A stretch of 64,000 nucleotides of DNA from Archaeoglobus sp. (lineage in GTDB: Archaea > Halobacteriota > Archaeoglobi > Archaeoglobales > Archaeoglobaceae). Below the pieces are notes generated by a model. That model saw nothing but the letters and a program-made list of their open reading frames with translations. It did no database searches and was not told the DNA's origin. Position 1 is the first letter of the stretch. Each line of letters opens with the position of its first letter. Location of the stretch: assembly GCA_017656505.1 (NCBI GenBank), contig JACDNU010000008.1:1-64000 (forward strand). Reading direction: 5' to 3'. The translations under genes and the position numbers were made by a program. Below, piece after piece: positions 43,183 through 53,274 of the stretch.

Positions 43183-43734
43183 CTACCTCCGTTTCGCGAG
43201 GATTAGATAGTGGTATGGCATGGAATATGAATCTACTTCTTCTATTTCAAAACCAAGTTTTTTTAAAATTTTTAAAATGTCATCCTCGCTTAATCTTTCC
43301 TCATAAGGAGGTCCAAATGACATGTCAACTTTTTTCCAGTCAACGATTAGAGTGTAGTCTCCTTTCTTTGCCCATTCAAGATACCGCTCCGGCTCTTCGA
43401 TTTCATGCAAGACGTTTGCAAATAGGATCAGATCGATCGGAAAATCGAGTTCTGGCGGTCTATCTGTCTCGATTATCCCGACATTCCTTATTTTCAATTC
43501 TGATAGCTTTAAACCGAGCTTTTCTGCCATCTTAAAGCTCAGATCGATCGCATAAACCCTTCTGAAAATATTTGAAAGCGGAATCGTGTAGTATCCTGTT
43601 CCAGCCCCCACTTCAACGGCCACTTCTCTGCGATCGATTCTTTCCACTTTTCTTATTAAAACGTCTATGGGCTCGATTTTCTTCCTATCCTCAGAGTCAA
43701 GAATTTCGGCCTTTTCTGGATCGAAGACCGACAT
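43183..43734 (-). CDS. Class I SAM-dependent methyltransferase
   Basis: A 183-residue methyltransferase with motif I VAVEVGAGTGYYTIPL (about residue 40), VYAIDLSFKMAEKLG and a FANVLHEIEEPERYL motif. It belongs to a different subgroup from the gene at 26488-27204. It is convergent with the MoaD-like gene. Substrate unknown. Confidence 0.82.
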   Translation of the reverse strand: MSVFDPEKAEILDSEDRKKIEPIDVLIRKVERIDRREVAVEVGAGTGYYTIPLSNIFRRVYAIDLSFKMAEKLGLKLSELKIRNVGIIETDRPPELDFPIDLILFANVLHEIEEPERYLEWAKKGDYTLIVDWKKVDMSFGPPYEERLSEDDILKILKKLGFEIEEVDSYSMPYHYLILAKRR

Positions 43735-43763
43735 AGCTGGATAAATAAAGTAAAAACTAAGAA

Positions 43764-45665
43764 CTAAATCTTTAACGCAAGTTCAGCAGCATCTCTTATC
43801 GCCTCCAAAGCTTTCGCAGGTTTGCTGCAATCTCCGATTGTATAGACTTCCTTCACCTTCCCTTTCAACTCCTCGACTAGCCCATCGTTCGGTTTTGTCC
43901 CTACTGCTATAACAGCCGTATCGCATTCAATGAGCTTTCTTTCGCCATCAGCCTCTACGACAACACCACCATCGCTTATCTCTACCGCCTTCGTTTCCGT
44001 TAACATTTTAACTCCTTTCTCCCTTAAAAAGAGCAGTACATTCCACCTCGTGGATATCCCTATGTCAGAGCCGATTCTTTTCAGCATCTCAACAATTGTA
44101 ACATCCTTTCCCTCAACCGCAAGCTTTGCTGCTGTAGAGCACCCAACGCCTCCCCCTCCTATGACGACAACCTTCTCTCCATCTTTTCCGGTTTTCTCCG
44201 CGAGAACGTCAAAAGCGGTTACTGCCTTTTCAACCCCAGCTATTTCTGGGATTAAAGGCGATGCACCCAAAGCGAGAATCACAACGTCAGGTTTGAGCTT
44301 CAGGATATCCTCAGCCCTTGCTTCCGAGTTAAGTCTGATCTCCACACCTCTTCTTGGCAAAACTTTTTCGAAGTAAGCTGGAATGCTTTCAAATTCAGAG
44401 GCATAGGGAGCTCTAGAAGCGAGCAAAAGCTGACCACCCAGACGATTATCCTTCTCGAAAAGTATAACCTCGTGTCCCTTCTCCGCAAGCATCTCCGCAG
44501 CCTTGCAGCCAGCAGGCCCGCCTCCAACAACGACGATCTTCTTCTTTTTCTCAGCCTTTAAGCCCCTGAATTCCGCTTCCCTCCCAACAGCTGGATTAAC
44601 TAAACAAGTTATTGGCATTCCTTGGAAAGCATAGTCCATGCAACCCTGATTGCATGCAACGCAAACCCTTATCTCATCACTCCTCCCTTCCATAGCCTTC
44701 TTAGGTAGTTCTGGATCTGCAAGCAGGGCTCGCATCATCGAAACCATATCAGCTTTGCCTTCTTGCAGGATCTTCTCGGCTATTTCAGGAGTGTTTATCC
44801 GGTTGGAAGCTATTACAGGAACGCTGACAACGCTTTTGATCCCCTCGGCAAGATAAACGAATGCAGCTCTGGGCACGAACATTGTTATCAAAGGCTTTTT
44901 CGACTCGTGCCATCCGGCTGTGACGTTGAAGTAAGCTGCTCCAGCGTTCTCAAGTAGCTGAGCAATCTGTTTCATGTCTTCCAAGCTGTTGCCGCCCTCA
45001 ATGAATTCCTCTCCGGAAATTCTGCAGCCCACGGGGATTTTGACTTCTTCCCTAATCCTTTCCACGATCTCAGTTGCAAATCGCGCTCTATTTTCGATGC
45101 TTCCCCCGTATTCATCCTTCCGCTTGTTTGTTGCTGGGCTGAAGAACTGGCTGATGAGATAGCCAGCAGAGCAGATTAGTTCGACCGCATCGAATCCCGC
45201 TTTCTTAGCCCTTTCTGCCGCTTCAACGAACTCATCCTGGATTCTATGGATTTCTTCGACGCTCAAAGCTTTGGGCTTTCTTTTTGTAAAAATTGGCGGT
45301 GGAATGTCTGAAGCTGATACGGGTTCGCTTTCCATTAGGGATATTTCATACCTTCCGGGATGCCAGAGCTGGACCGCACATCTTACATCGTAGGTATGGA
45401 AAAGCTCTGATAGTTTTCTCAATCCCGGAATGTAGCTGTCGTCATGGATCGCCAATCCTCCAAAGAATTGCGGTTCGATTTTCGCAACTCCAACAACGAC
45501 ATACCCAACTCCGTTTTTCGCTCTCTCCTCGTAGAAGTGGAGAAGTTTATCTGTTACCGCACCATCTATGCCCCAGAAATTCGTACCGACTGCTGGCATT
45601 ACAATCCTATTTTTAATTCTCATCCCCTCAATCTCGATCGGTTCAAAAAGCATCCTAAACTCCAT
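43764..45665 (-). CDS. 2,4-Dienoyl-CoA reductase/old yellow enzyme-type flavoprotein
   Basis: A 633-residue three-domain enzyme. Residues 1-340 form an FMN-binding TIM barrel (RIKNRIVMPAVGTNF, GGSIENRARFATEIV, PVIASNRINTPEIAE). A [4Fe-4S] site follows (CVACNQGCMDYAFQG and then C, about residue 342). The rest binds FAD and NAD(P): VVVGGGPAGCKAAEML (about residue 380) and VVVIGGGGVGCSTAAKL. Such enzymes reduce dienoyl-CoA in unsaturated fatty acid degradation or other enoates. It lies alone, 30 nt after the methyltransferase in the same direction. Confidence 0.9.
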   Translation of the reverse strand: MEFRMLFEPIEIEGMRIKNRIVMPAVGTNFWGIDGAVTDKLLHFYEERAKNGVGYVVVGVAKIEPQFFGGLAIHDDSYIPGLRKLSELFHTYDVRCAVQLWHPGRYEISLMESEPVSASDIPPPIFTKRKPKALSVEEIHRIQDEFVEAAERAKKAGFDAVELICSAGYLISQFFSPATNKRKDEYGGSIENRARFATEIVERIREEVKIPVGCRISGEEFIEGGNSLEDMKQIAQLLENAGAAYFNVTAGWHESKKPLITMFVPRAAFVYLAEGIKSVVSVPVIASNRINTPEIAEKILQEGKADMVSMMRALLADPELPKKAMEGRSDEIRVCVACNQGCMDYAFQGMPITCLVNPAVGREAEFRGLKAEKKKKIVVVGGGPAGCKAAEMLAEKGHEVILFEKDNRLGGQLLLASRAPYASEFESIPAYFEKVLPRRGVEIRLNSEARAEDILKLKPDVVILALGASPLIPEIAGVEKAVTAFDVLAEKTGKDGEKVVVIGGGGVGCSTAAKLAVEGKDVTIVEMLKRIGSDIGISTRWNVLLFLREKGVKMLTETKAVEISDGGVVVEADGERKLIECDTAVIAVGTKPNDGLVEELKGKVKEVYTIGDCSKPAKALEAIRDAAELALKI

Positions 45666-45768
45666 GCTTTCCCTGTCGCGTGCCAGCTTAAAATAGATTC
45701 GCCTTTGATGATTGTTGGTTTAAGGTTTTGTTGGAGTTTAGTGGTTTAGAGTTTGGGTGTTTAATTGT

Positions 45769-46455
45769 CTAAAGCAATAAAACCGAAAAAATAACGGCGA
45801 AAACACCAGTGAGGAAAATACCATCAAAGGTTCCCGCCCCGCCTATACTCACAACCCCGCTACCTATCCCCTCAATATCCTTTAGGTGGAGTATATCAGC
45901 GCCAAAGAGAGCTGCAAGCACGCCTGTGGAGAAAGCGAACTTTGGAAGGAGGAGGATAGGATATCCAAAAATTGATAGCATCGAATATCCGATCAAAACT
46001 GACATGATAGGAGGAAGAATCATTGGAACAGCAATACCAACTCCCCTGACGGGTTTTGCGTAGTGGTAAATTATGGCTGAAGTTAAAAGAAAAGCCAGAA
46101 ACCATGGTATCAGAGGAAGCTCTGGAAGAAGTTTGAAAGCAAGAATTGAAGGAAAAACGCATCCTCCCATATTTACTGCTAAAGTTATCTTTTGCCTTTG
46201 CCTTACCTGATAAATTATTCCGAAAAAGTTGTACTCCCTTACGATATCCTTGCCCTCTTTTTCGAGAATTGGAATGTTTATCAGGCTTCCTATGACGATT
46301 AAGAAAAAGACGGCCATTGCTTGGCCCCTATCTAAATCAAAAACCAGCTGGAACACCTGAGAGGTGGCAAAGAAGAAGATTAGAATGAAGAATGGAAAAA
46401 GAATGAGGAGAAGGAAGAATGGGAGAAGGAGGGGCGGAAATACGTAATCTCTCAT
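45769..46455 (-). CDS. DUF1614 integral membrane protein
   Basis: A 228-residue protein with about six to seven predicted membrane helices and the internal motifs GSLINIPILEKE, IGGAGTFDGIFLTGV and a GADILHLKDI loop, which match DUF1614. The function is unknown; a conserved Asp/Gly-rich C-terminus could form a pore or transporter. It precedes the PRC-barrel gene in position on the same strand, with 25 nt between. Confidence 0.82.
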   Translation of the reverse strand: MRDYVFPPLLLPFFLLLILFPFFILIFFFATSQVFQLVFDLDRGQAMAVFFLIVIGSLINIPILEKEGKDIVREYNFFGIIYQVRQRQKITLAVNMGGCVFPSILAFKLLPELPLIPWFLAFLLTSAIIYHYAKPVRGVGIAVPMILPPIMSVLIGYSMLSIFGYPILLLPKFAFSTGVLAALFGADILHLKDIEGIGSGVVSIGGAGTFDGIFLTGVFAVIFSVLLL

Positions 46456-46480
46456 GAATTGGGGCGTTTAGCTTAATTCT

Positions 46481-46729
46481 TTAAACTCTTCTCAGGATTT
46501 TCCTTTTATCGAGGACTATGTAATCGCTAATTGACTTCACACTTTCAAAAGGCACTATATACAGATCGTTCTGTTTCTCAAGCTCTGGAACTGGATTCTG
46601 AGCGGGCTTTATAATCAGCTCTAGAATCGCCCCGGTTTTCAGATCGACCGTTATATTATACAGCGTTCCCACCACAGTACCATCTGAAAGAAGCACCATT
46701 TTTTTAGCTAATGACTTAGCGAACACCAT
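46481..46729 (-). CDS. PRC-barrel domain protein
   Basis: An 82-residue protein: AKKMVLLSDGTVVGTLYNITVDLKTG, then IVPFESVKSISDYIVLD, the standard small PRC-barrel beta fold seen in RimM and archaeal CdpB-type proteins. Archaeal stand-alone PRC barrels are tied to cell division or RNA. It is between CDC48 and DUF1614 genes, without a defined partner. Confidence 0.85.
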   Translation of the reverse strand: MVFAKSLAKKMVLLSDGTVVGTLYNITVDLKTGAILELIIKPAQNPVPELEKQNDLYIVPFESVKSISDYIVLDKRKILRRV

Positions 46730-46814
46730 TGGAACTCCTTATTTCTAACCGTTAATAAATTTTTCCTATTTTAACTGAGAAGAATGATATTTATTTAAAA
46801 ATAAATTAAACAAC

Positions 46815-49247
46815 TTAACCGTAACCTAGATACGTTTTTGCTGCCACTTTTGTCCTTTCCTGCCTTGCTTTCTCCTCAAATCTCTCGTAGAAGCTGAGCA
46901 TTGCTTCTGTGACACTCGGTTTTATCTTCTTCAAAGCTTCCAGGAAATGCCTCATCTCAACTCTCTCCGATTCCATGTCTTCTCGTAAAGCAAGCATAAC
47001 CGCCTCTCTGCAAACAGCTTCGATGTCAGCTCCGACATAACCTTCTGTTAGGTCTGCCAATTCTTCAAGATCAACGTCTGCACTCAAAGGCATCCCTTTC
47101 GTGTGGATTTTGAATATCGCAAGTCTGCTCTTCCTGTCAGGTGGTTTGACGTAGACGAGGCGATCAAATCTGCCAGGCCTAAGCAAAGCCGGATCGAGTA
47201 TGTCAGGACGGTTCGTAGCTCCAATAACAATTACTCCTTCCAACTCCTCCAGACCATCCATCTCCGTAAGAATTTGGTTGACAACTCTTTCGACTGCTCT
47301 GCTCCCCTCGTCGATTCCCCTCATCTGGGCTATTGCATCTATTTCATCGAAGAACACTATACATGGAGCAACCTGTCTGGCTTTCCTGAAAATCTTTCTT
47401 ACAGCTTTTTCGCTCTCTCCAAGCCATTTGCTAAGCAGTTCGCTGCCTTTGACAGTTATGAAATTCGCCTGAGTTTCATGGGCAACGGCTTTAGCGATGA
47501 GTGTTTTACCAGTGCCCGGCGGACCGTAAAGCAAGATCCCTTTCGGTGGCTTTATCGCAAACTTCTTGAATTTCTCAGGATACTTCAGCGGCCATTCAAC
47601 AGCCTCCACTATCTCTTTCTTAACGTCATCCAGCCCTCCGACATCCTCCCACGTTACTTTTGGAATCTCAACGAGCACCTCTCTCAACGCAGACGGATCT
47701 ATGCCCTTCAAAGCTTCTTTGAAGTCATCCATCTTAATCCTGATGGAATCGAGGAGCTCAGCCGGGATTTCATCGCTATTCAGGTCAATATGCGGCAGAT
47801 ATCTCCGCAACGCCTTCATCGCAGCCTCCTTGGATAAGGCTTCGATGTCAGCCCCTACGAATCCATGGGTCTGGTCTGCTAAAAGTCTGAGCATACTTTT
47901 CGTTATTTCTCTCTCTAAATCAGCAATAACGCTTTCATCAAGAACACTATAAACGAGCTCCTTAACCTCTTCCTTGTTATCCTTTCTTTTTACCTCATCC
48001 ATTACGAATTCAAGCTCCTTCACGAGATCCTCTTCGCCGTCCTGCCTGTAGGTTTTGATTAGGGATTTTATTGATTCAATTACTAGCTCGGGATCGTACT
48101 CCGGCTCCAAAGGCATGTTTCTCGTATGTATTTGCAGAATCTCATATCTGCCTTCTCTATCCGGCACCCCTATCTCTATCTCTCTGTCAAATCTGCCTGG
48201 CCTCCTCAAAGCGGGATCAACTGCCTCAACTCTGTTCGTTGCAGCAATAACGATAACCTGTCCCCTCTCTTCCAAACCATCCATCAAAGTCAGAAGTTGG
48301 GCAACGACTCTCCTTTCAACCTCTCCCGTCACTTCATCCCTTCTTGGTGCTATAGCATCTATTTCATCGATGAATATTATCGACGGGGAATTCTCCTTAG
48401 CCTCCTCGAAAATCTCTCTGAGTCTTTGCTCTGACTCGCCATAGAACTTGCTCATTATCTCTGGGCCGTTTATAGTGTAGAATGAAGCCCCGATTTCATT
48501 CGCAACGGCTTTAGCGATGAGTGTTTTACCTGTGCCTGGAGGACCATGCAACAATACGCCTTTTGGCGGATCGATTCCAAGCCTCTGGAATATTTCAGGA
48601 TAGCGGAGAGGAAGCTCAATAACTTCCCTGACTTTCTGCAACTCCTCTTTCAAGCCGCCTATATCTTCGTATGTAACTCCAGCCCTTCCGATCCTTTCAA
48701 AGCCTTTGGCTGGTCTCTCCCTGTAAACAACTTTCGTTGTCTCGTCGATGATGACAGCTTCCTTTGGCTCGGTTTTTACGGCGACAAACAACAAAGCTCC
48801 CTGATTCTGCGCGCCGTATTTCCCAAATCCCGTTAAGGCTGGAGCTCCAACCAGAGGAACTATATCTCCCTCCATCAGCGGCCTTTTCAGTAACTGATGC
48901 TTTAGATAGTCTCCAATATCCATTCCATAAACTCTGAATTCGATTTTCCTCAAAGGAGCGAGAATAACGAGTTTTGCCGGAGAGTATTCGGTCTTGCTAA
49001 CCTCAACGCTATCTCCAACACTAACTCCAGAGTTTTCCCTAATAAACCGATCAACCCTTATTATTCCCTTCCCCCAGTCCCTTTTAGGGGCTCTCCATAC
49101 TTTGGCAACTGTTGTTCGCCTACCCTTTATCTCGATAATATCTCCCGGTGAGATTTGGAGCTTGAGCATCGAATCTGGATCGAGCCTGGCGATACCCCTT
49201 CCTGAATCGCTGGGATACGCCTGGTTTACCTTAAGGTTTAATTTCAC
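46815..49247 (-). CDS. cdc48: CDC48/VCP-type AAA+ ATPase with extra segment in D1
   Basis: Hexameric unfoldase that extracts substrates for the proteasome. The N-domain (about residues 1-180) is followed by two AAA+ modules: D1 with [13 protein letters not shown] (about residue 236) and [12 protein letters not shown], and D2 with [13 protein letters not shown] (about residue 576) and [12 protein letters not shown]. Between the D1 ATPase core and its helical lid there are about 70 additional residues (about 385-455), rich in Glu, Lys and Asp, ending at [14 protein letters not shown]. Typical archaeal homologues are near 730-740 residues and this one is 810. The GTG start at 49247 follows GAGGGGTG; the longer start at 49280 is less supported. 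Confidence 0.95.
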   Translation of the reverse strand: MKLNLKVNQAYPSDSGRGIARLDPDSMLKLQISPGDIIEIKGRRTTVAKVWRAPKRDWGKGIIRVDRFIRENSGVSVGDSVEVSKTEYSPAKLVILAPLRKIEFRVYGMDIGDYLKHQLLKRPLMEGDIVPLVGAPALTGFGKYGAQNQGALLFVAVKTEPKEAVIIDETTKVVYRERPAKGFERIGRAGVTYEDIGGLKEELQKVREVIELPLRYPEIFQRLGIDPPKGVLLHGPPGTGKTLIAKAVANEIGASFYTINGPEIMSKFYGESEQRLREIFEEAKENSPSIIFIDEIDAIAPRRDEVTGEVERRVVAQLLTLMDGLEERGQVIVIAATNRVEAVDPALRRPGRFDREIEIGVPDREGRYEILQIHTRNMPLEPEYDPELVIESIKSLIKTYRQDGEEDLVKELEFVMDEVKRKDNKEEVKELVYSVLDESVIADLEREITKSMLRLLADQTHGFVGADIEALSKEAAMKALRRYLPHIDLNSDEIPAELLDSIRIKMDDFKEALKGIDPSALREVLVEIPKVTWEDVGGLDDVKKEIVEAVEWPLKYPEKFKKFAIKPPKGILLYGPPGTGKTLIAKAVAHETQANFITVKGSELLSKWLGESEKAVRKIFRKARQVAPCIVFFDEIDAIAQMRGIDEGSRAVERVVNQILTEMDGLEELEGVIVIGATNRPDILDPALLRPGRFDRLVYVKPPDRKSRLAIFKIHTKGMPLSADVDLEELADLTEGYVGADIEAVCREAVMLALREDMESERVEMRHFLEALKKIKPSVTEAMLSFYERFEEKARQERTKVAAKTYLGYG

Positions 49248-49526
49248 TTTTTCACCCCTCGAAGTTTTCTCGCGGAACATACATCATCATCCTGACCTCT
49301 TTTTTATCTTCATTACTATCTTCATTACTTTCATTACTTTCATAATCTCATTCAACCGCTTGCTGCTTAAACCTTTTCCTTCCTCCTTTTTATAACCTTC
49401 TTATCTTCTTATAACTTCCTAATATTTTCCTATAACAAGTTAAATAAATCGTATAAAAAAGACTTGTGGTAGTAATCTGGATAATAATTTGGATTAATTT
49501 GGATTCATTGGAAAAGGGTGTTGGAA

Positions 49527-50693
49527 ATGAAGATAGCGATAGTCGATGGCTCAAATGGAGCGGCAGGAGATATGCTTGTCGCCTCTATGCTCGGGATAGT
49601 TGTTGAAGAGGAGGATCTGGATAAAATAAAGGATGAACTACAACTTAATGTGGAATTAAAGGTTGAAGAGGTATCAAAAAAAGGTATAAAGGCGAAGAAA
49701 CTTGTTGTTAGGGAAAAGAGAGTGGAAAGAACTCTGGATGAGATTCTGGATTTGATTGGATCTCTTCAGGGCGAACTAGCTGTGGTTGCATCTATCGCAG
49801 CGAAGATCTTTAAAAGAATGGCCGAGGCAGAGGCGAGAGTGCATGGGAAGAAAGTTGATGAAATTGTCTTTCATGAAATAGGGAGTGACGATGCCGTATT
49901 GGATGTTATGGCCGCCTCACTCGGATTTTATAGGCTAAAGGAAAATGGTTATAGAATATTTTCAACCCCGATTAACTTGGGTGGAGGAGAGGTAGAAACC
50001 CCTCACGGCTTGTATTCCGTTCCCCCTCCAGCTGTCCTTGAGATTTTGAAGAACTCAAAATTAGAGGTTTTCTTTGGAAGTAAAGAGGATGGAGAACTTC
50101 TCACTCCCACCGCTGCTGCAATTCTCTCTGAATTTTCAGAAGGCTGTTTTAACCAGACTTTTAAGATTGAGAAAATTGGATATGGAGCAGGCGAGAGAGA
50201 TACAGCCAAGCCGAACGTCCTTCGGCTCATTCTGGGCACTTCAGACACAGCCGACAGAATAGCTGTTGTTGAGACCAATGTGGATGATGCGGGTGGGGAG
50301 ATAATTGGGAATGCCATAAATTCTTTGATGGAGAAATCTCTTGATGTCATCGCAATCCCCTACTTTGGGAAGAAAAATAGGCCAGGATCTTTGTTAAAGG
50401 CTATATGCAAGCTAGACGAGGCAAACGAGGTGGCAAAGCTCATGATGCAGGAAACAGGTTCGATTGGAGTAAGAATAATCCCGGTTCATCATAGAATTCG
50501 ATCCTTCAGAAAGGAAGAGGAGCGAGAAGTTTTGATTCGTGGAAGGAAATTTAGAATTAGAATTAAATCCTCTTATCCAGATGGAGAGGTCATTAAGCCT
50601 GAATTTGACGACGTGAAAAGGATAGCATCTGAGCTTAAGATCTCTCTGCCAGAAGCTTACAAAGAAGTCCTAAAAAGAATCTGGGAGGGTTAG
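49527..50693 (+). CDS. larC: Nickel insertion protein LarC (nickel pincer cofactor)
   Basis: LarC inserts nickel into the pyridinium-bisthiocarboxylic-acid cofactor of lactate racemase and similar enzymes. The opening IAIVDGSNGAAGDMLVASM, VHGKKVDEIVFHEIGSDDAVLDVM, ETPHGLYSVPPPAVLEIL and AVVETNVDDAGGEIIGNA are the family motifs. It is one full-length ORF of 388 residues without the frameshift seen in some bacteria. No larA, larB or larE is in the window, so its client is elsewhere. ATG 49527 is preceded by GGGTG; a GTG at 49518 is possible. RadB follows with one base between. Confidence 0.9.
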   Translation: MKIAIVDGSNGAAGDMLVASMLGIVVEEEDLDKIKDELQLNVELKVEEVSKKGIKAKKLVVREKRVERTLDEILDLIGSLQGELAVVASIAAKIFKRMAEAEARVHGKKVDEIVFHEIGSDDAVLDVMAASLGFYRLKENGYRIFSTPINLGGGEVETPHGLYSVPPPAVLEILKNSKLEVFFGSKEDGELLTPTAAAILSEFSEGCFNQTFKIEKIGYGAGERDTAKPNVLRLILGTSDTADRIAVVETNVDDAGGEIIGNAINSLMEKSLDVIAIPYFGKKNRPGSLLKAICKLDEANEVAKLMMQETGSIGVRIIPVHHRIRSFRKEEEREVLIRGRKFRIRIKSSYPDGEVIKPEFDDVKRIASELKISLPEAYKEVLKRIWEG

Positions 50694-50694
50694 A

Positions 50695-51366
50695 TTGAAG
50701 GAAGCTGAATTGCTACCGACTGGAAGCAAATGCATAGATTCTTTGCTGGGGGGAGGGATTGAAAGAGAAACAATTACGCAAATTTATGGCCCCTCGGCAA
50801 CAGGAAAAACCTCTATCTGTCTCATGCTTGCCTACAGAACTTCTCTTTCTGGAAGAAAGGTTGTGTATGTTGATACAGAAGGTCTTTCCCCAGAGAGGGT
50901 CAGACAGATTTTTAAGGACAAAAAAGCCTTGCACAATGTTCTGCTTTATGAGGTTGTTGACTTCAAGCAGCAGAGCTCGACGATAAAAGAGGTGGCAAGG
51001 GTTTGCAGAACTGAAAAGGTGGATCTGATAGTGGTCGATTCTATAACTGCTTTATACAGAAGCGAGCTTGAAGATGTTGAAAAGCAGTTGAAAATGAAGA
51101 GAGAGCTCACGTCGCAGGTAACCTTTCTTCTCGGCCTCGCGAGAAAGCACAAGCTTGCAGTCGTTGTGACGAATCAGATGTTCACAGATATCAGGGATGG
51201 GAGGGATAAGCCATTGGGTGGGCCAACGCTCGATCATTTGTCAAAGACAATTGTCGGGCTTGAGAGGATAAATGGGGAGAGGCTGGCTTATTTGGTTAAG
51301 CATAGAGCGAAGCCGGAGGGAGAAAGCTGCAAGTTTAAGATAACCTATGATGGGATCGAGCCTTGA
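50695..51366 (+). CDS. radB: RadB recombinase paralogue
   Basis: A 223-residue RecA/RadA-like ATPase of the euryarchaeal RadB group, a mediator of homologous recombination. The Walker A motif is QIYGPSATGKTSICL (about residue 27), and Walker B is LIVVDSITALYR (about residue 103). It lacks the N-terminal DNA-binding domain of RadA, and the motif VVTNQMFTDIRDGRDKPLGG is typical. The start is TTG with GGGAGG before it. It begins one base after larC. Confidence 0.93.
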   Translation: MKEAELLPTGSKCIDSLLGGGIERETITQIYGPSATGKTSICLMLAYRTSLSGRKVVYVDTEGLSPERVRQIFKDKKALHNVLLYEVVDFKQQSSTIKEVARVCRTEKVDLIVVDSITALYRSELEDVEKQLKMKRELTSQVTFLLGLARKHKLAVVVTNQMFTDIRDGRDKPLGGPTLDHLSKTIVGLERINGERLAYLVKHRAKPEGESCKFKITYDGIEP

Positions 51367-51473
51367 ATTTCAGAACCTTGAGTTTCAGAGCTGAATTGAT
51401 ATCCTCGATTTTGAATTTCAAGCAGGTTCTATTTGTAAAATGGTAAATAGTAGAAATAAAAATAAAATAAAAA

Positions 51474-52424
51474 TTAGCCCTTAAGCTTGCTCAATTGCTC
51501 TACCAGCTCCGGAACAACCTCAAAAATGTCTCCAACGATTCCATAGTGGGCAACGCCGAAGATCGGAGCCTCTGGATCTTTGTTGATCGCTATGATCAAC
51601 TCGCTGTCTTTCATTCCCATAACGTGCTGGAAGGCTCCGCTTACTGCTAAGCCGAGGTAGAGCTTTGGCTTGACTGTTTTACCAGATATCCCTATCTGTC
51701 TATCTTTCGGCAGCCAGCCATTGTCGATCACCGGTCTGCTTCCTGCTACCACACCGCCTAACAGCTCTGCAAGCTCTTCGGCAAGCTCTATGTTTGAAGC
51801 ATCATCTATTCCTCTTCCAACTGTAACAAGAATGTCTGCCTGGGTTATGTCGACCTCTCCAACTTCTGGTTCGATGTACTGGACGAATTTCCTCTTCGGC
51901 TCTGAAGGTTTAAGGCTTATCTCCTCTACACTTCCACCAACCTCGCTTCCCTCTTTGAATACTCCTTGTCTGATAGCGAGAACATAGCTCTCCGCTTCCC
52001 TCAGCTTCAAGTCAACCATCAGCTTGCCTTGGAAGATGTACTTTGAAACCTTGACACCATCTGAAACATCAACGCCCACAACATCTGTTGCAACGGGAGC
52101 GTTGAGCTTTACAGCCAGCAGAGGAGCAAGCTCGATGCCGAAAGACGTGTTAGGGAGGAGCACAATATCTGGCTTGTTGTTTGCGAAGAACTGCATTAGT
52201 ACATCTACGTAGGTTTCGGGATTGAAGAACTCAAGGCTATCATCTTGGATAACCCATACCTTATCCGCATACTTCGCTAGCTCGTCAGCAAATCCTTTAA
52301 CGTCCTTACCCAGGATAACGGCCTCACTTGACTCCTTCTTTATCGCGTTAGCCAGATTCAGGAGTTCTATTGAAGTGGGGTTGAGCTCACCCATTCTGTG
52401 CTCAGCTATGGCAAAAACCCTCAT
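51474..52424 (-). CDS. etfA: Electron transfer flavoprotein, alpha subunit
   Basis: A 316-residue FAD-binding ETF alpha. The C-terminal FAD motif is VGRGIDDASNIELAEELAELLGG, followed by AGSRPVIDNGWLPKDRQIGISGKTVKPKLYLGLAVSGAFQH and AINKDPEAPIFGVAHYGIVGD. The ETF takes electrons from acyl-CoA dehydrogenase. Its first base is shared with the end of etfB, so both are co-translated. No ETF-quinone oxidoreductase gene is in the window. Confidence 0.95.
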   Translation of the reverse strand: MRVFAIAEHRMGELNPTSIELLNLANAIKKESSEAVILGKDVKGFADELAKYADKVWVIQDDSLEFFNPETYVDVLMQFFANNKPDIVLLPNTSFGIELAPLLAVKLNAPVATDVVGVDVSDGVKVSKYIFQGKLMVDLKLREAESYVLAIRQGVFKEGSEVGGSVEEISLKPSEPKRKFVQYIEPEVGEVDITQADILVTVGRGIDDASNIELAEELAELLGGVVAGSRPVIDNGWLPKDRQIGISGKTVKPKLYLGLAVSGAFQHVMGMKDSELIIAINKDPEAPIFGVAHYGIVGDIFEVVPELVEQLSKLKG

Positions 52425-53170
52425 TATACCAACCCCCTCTCCTTTAGAATTTCTATAAGTTTCTTTGCAACTTCATCCGGCGAGCCTTCGATCATCTCGG
52501 CCTTCTTTACAGGTGGCAAATACATCTTCTCTATTTCCAAGGTTGAAGTTGTTGGCTGCAAAGTGACCTCTTTAAGCTCCTTTGTCTTTGCCCTCTTTAT
52601 TCCCATTATCGAAACGTATCTCGGCTCGTTTATTCCGCTCTGCACGGTTATCAAGCACGGCAAAGGCAATACGACTTCCTCGTTGTATCCACCTTCCAGC
52701 TCTCTTTTTACCCTTATCGACGAGTCTTCAACTTCTAAAGCTGTAACTGCTGTAGCGAAAGGCAGCTCAAGCATCCCTGCCAGCAAAGATCCGACTAATG
52801 CATTGTTCAAGTCTTGAGACTGGTAGCCAGCTATGATCAAATCGAAGTTCTCATCTTTTATCGCCTCCTTGATAACCTCTGCTGTCTGATATGCATCGAG
52901 CGTTGAGTTGTATGGAATCTTTATAGCTCTATCAGCCCCCATTGCAAGGCATTTTCGAAGTGTATCCTCGCATGCCTCGCCCACTCCGACAACAACAACT
53001 TCTCCACCTTTATTCTCTTTAATCTGGATTGCCTCCTCGATCGCGTATCTATCCCAGTCGTTGATGTCCCATACAAGCCCTCTTTCGTCTACGCTCTTTC
53101 CATCCTCACCGACCCTGATCTCTGACTCCGGGTCAGGAGCGTGTTTTGCTAAGACGATAATATTCACCAT
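52424..53170 (-). CDS. etfB: Electron transfer flavoprotein, beta subunit
   Basis: A 248-residue ETF beta. The start is NIIVLAKHAPDPESEIRV, then INDWDRYAIEEAIQIKE, VVVGVGEACEDTLRKCLAMGADRAIKI and LIIAGYQSQDLNNALVG, the AMP or FAD-binding region. A strong ribosome-binding site (GGAGGTGG) precedes the ATG. It is 100 nt downstream of the FadB-type gene and in the same direction. Confidence 0.95.
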   Translation of the reverse strand: MVNIIVLAKHAPDPESEIRVGEDGKSVDERGLVWDINDWDRYAIEEAIQIKENKGGEVVVVGVGEACEDTLRKCLAMGADRAIKIPYNSTLDAYQTAEVIKEAIKDENFDLIIAGYQSQDLNNALVGSLLAGMLELPFATAVTALEVEDSSIRVKRELEGGYNEEVVLPLPCLITVQSGINEPRYVSIMGIKRAKTKELKEVTLQPTTSTLEIEKMYLPPVKKAEMIEGSPDEVAKKLIEILKERGLV

Positions 53171-53274
53171 ACCACCTCCAGATCGCTAAACGCTTTAGGT
53201 TTTAAATCATTTGCCATTTATAACTTCTGAGACGAAAAATAAAATGTAATGTAAAGTTCTTTGACTTCTTTCGA

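Noticed and set aside
47870-48105. Intein in CDC48
   Set aside because: The extra segment is only about 70 residues and has no Cys/Ser start, His-Asn end or homing endonuclease motif.
49281-49526. Possible gene or replication origin in the cdc48-larC spacer
   Set aside because: AT rich with short TTATAAC and TTGGATTAA repeats, but no origin-recognition-box-like pairs and no Cdc6/Orc1 gene nearby.
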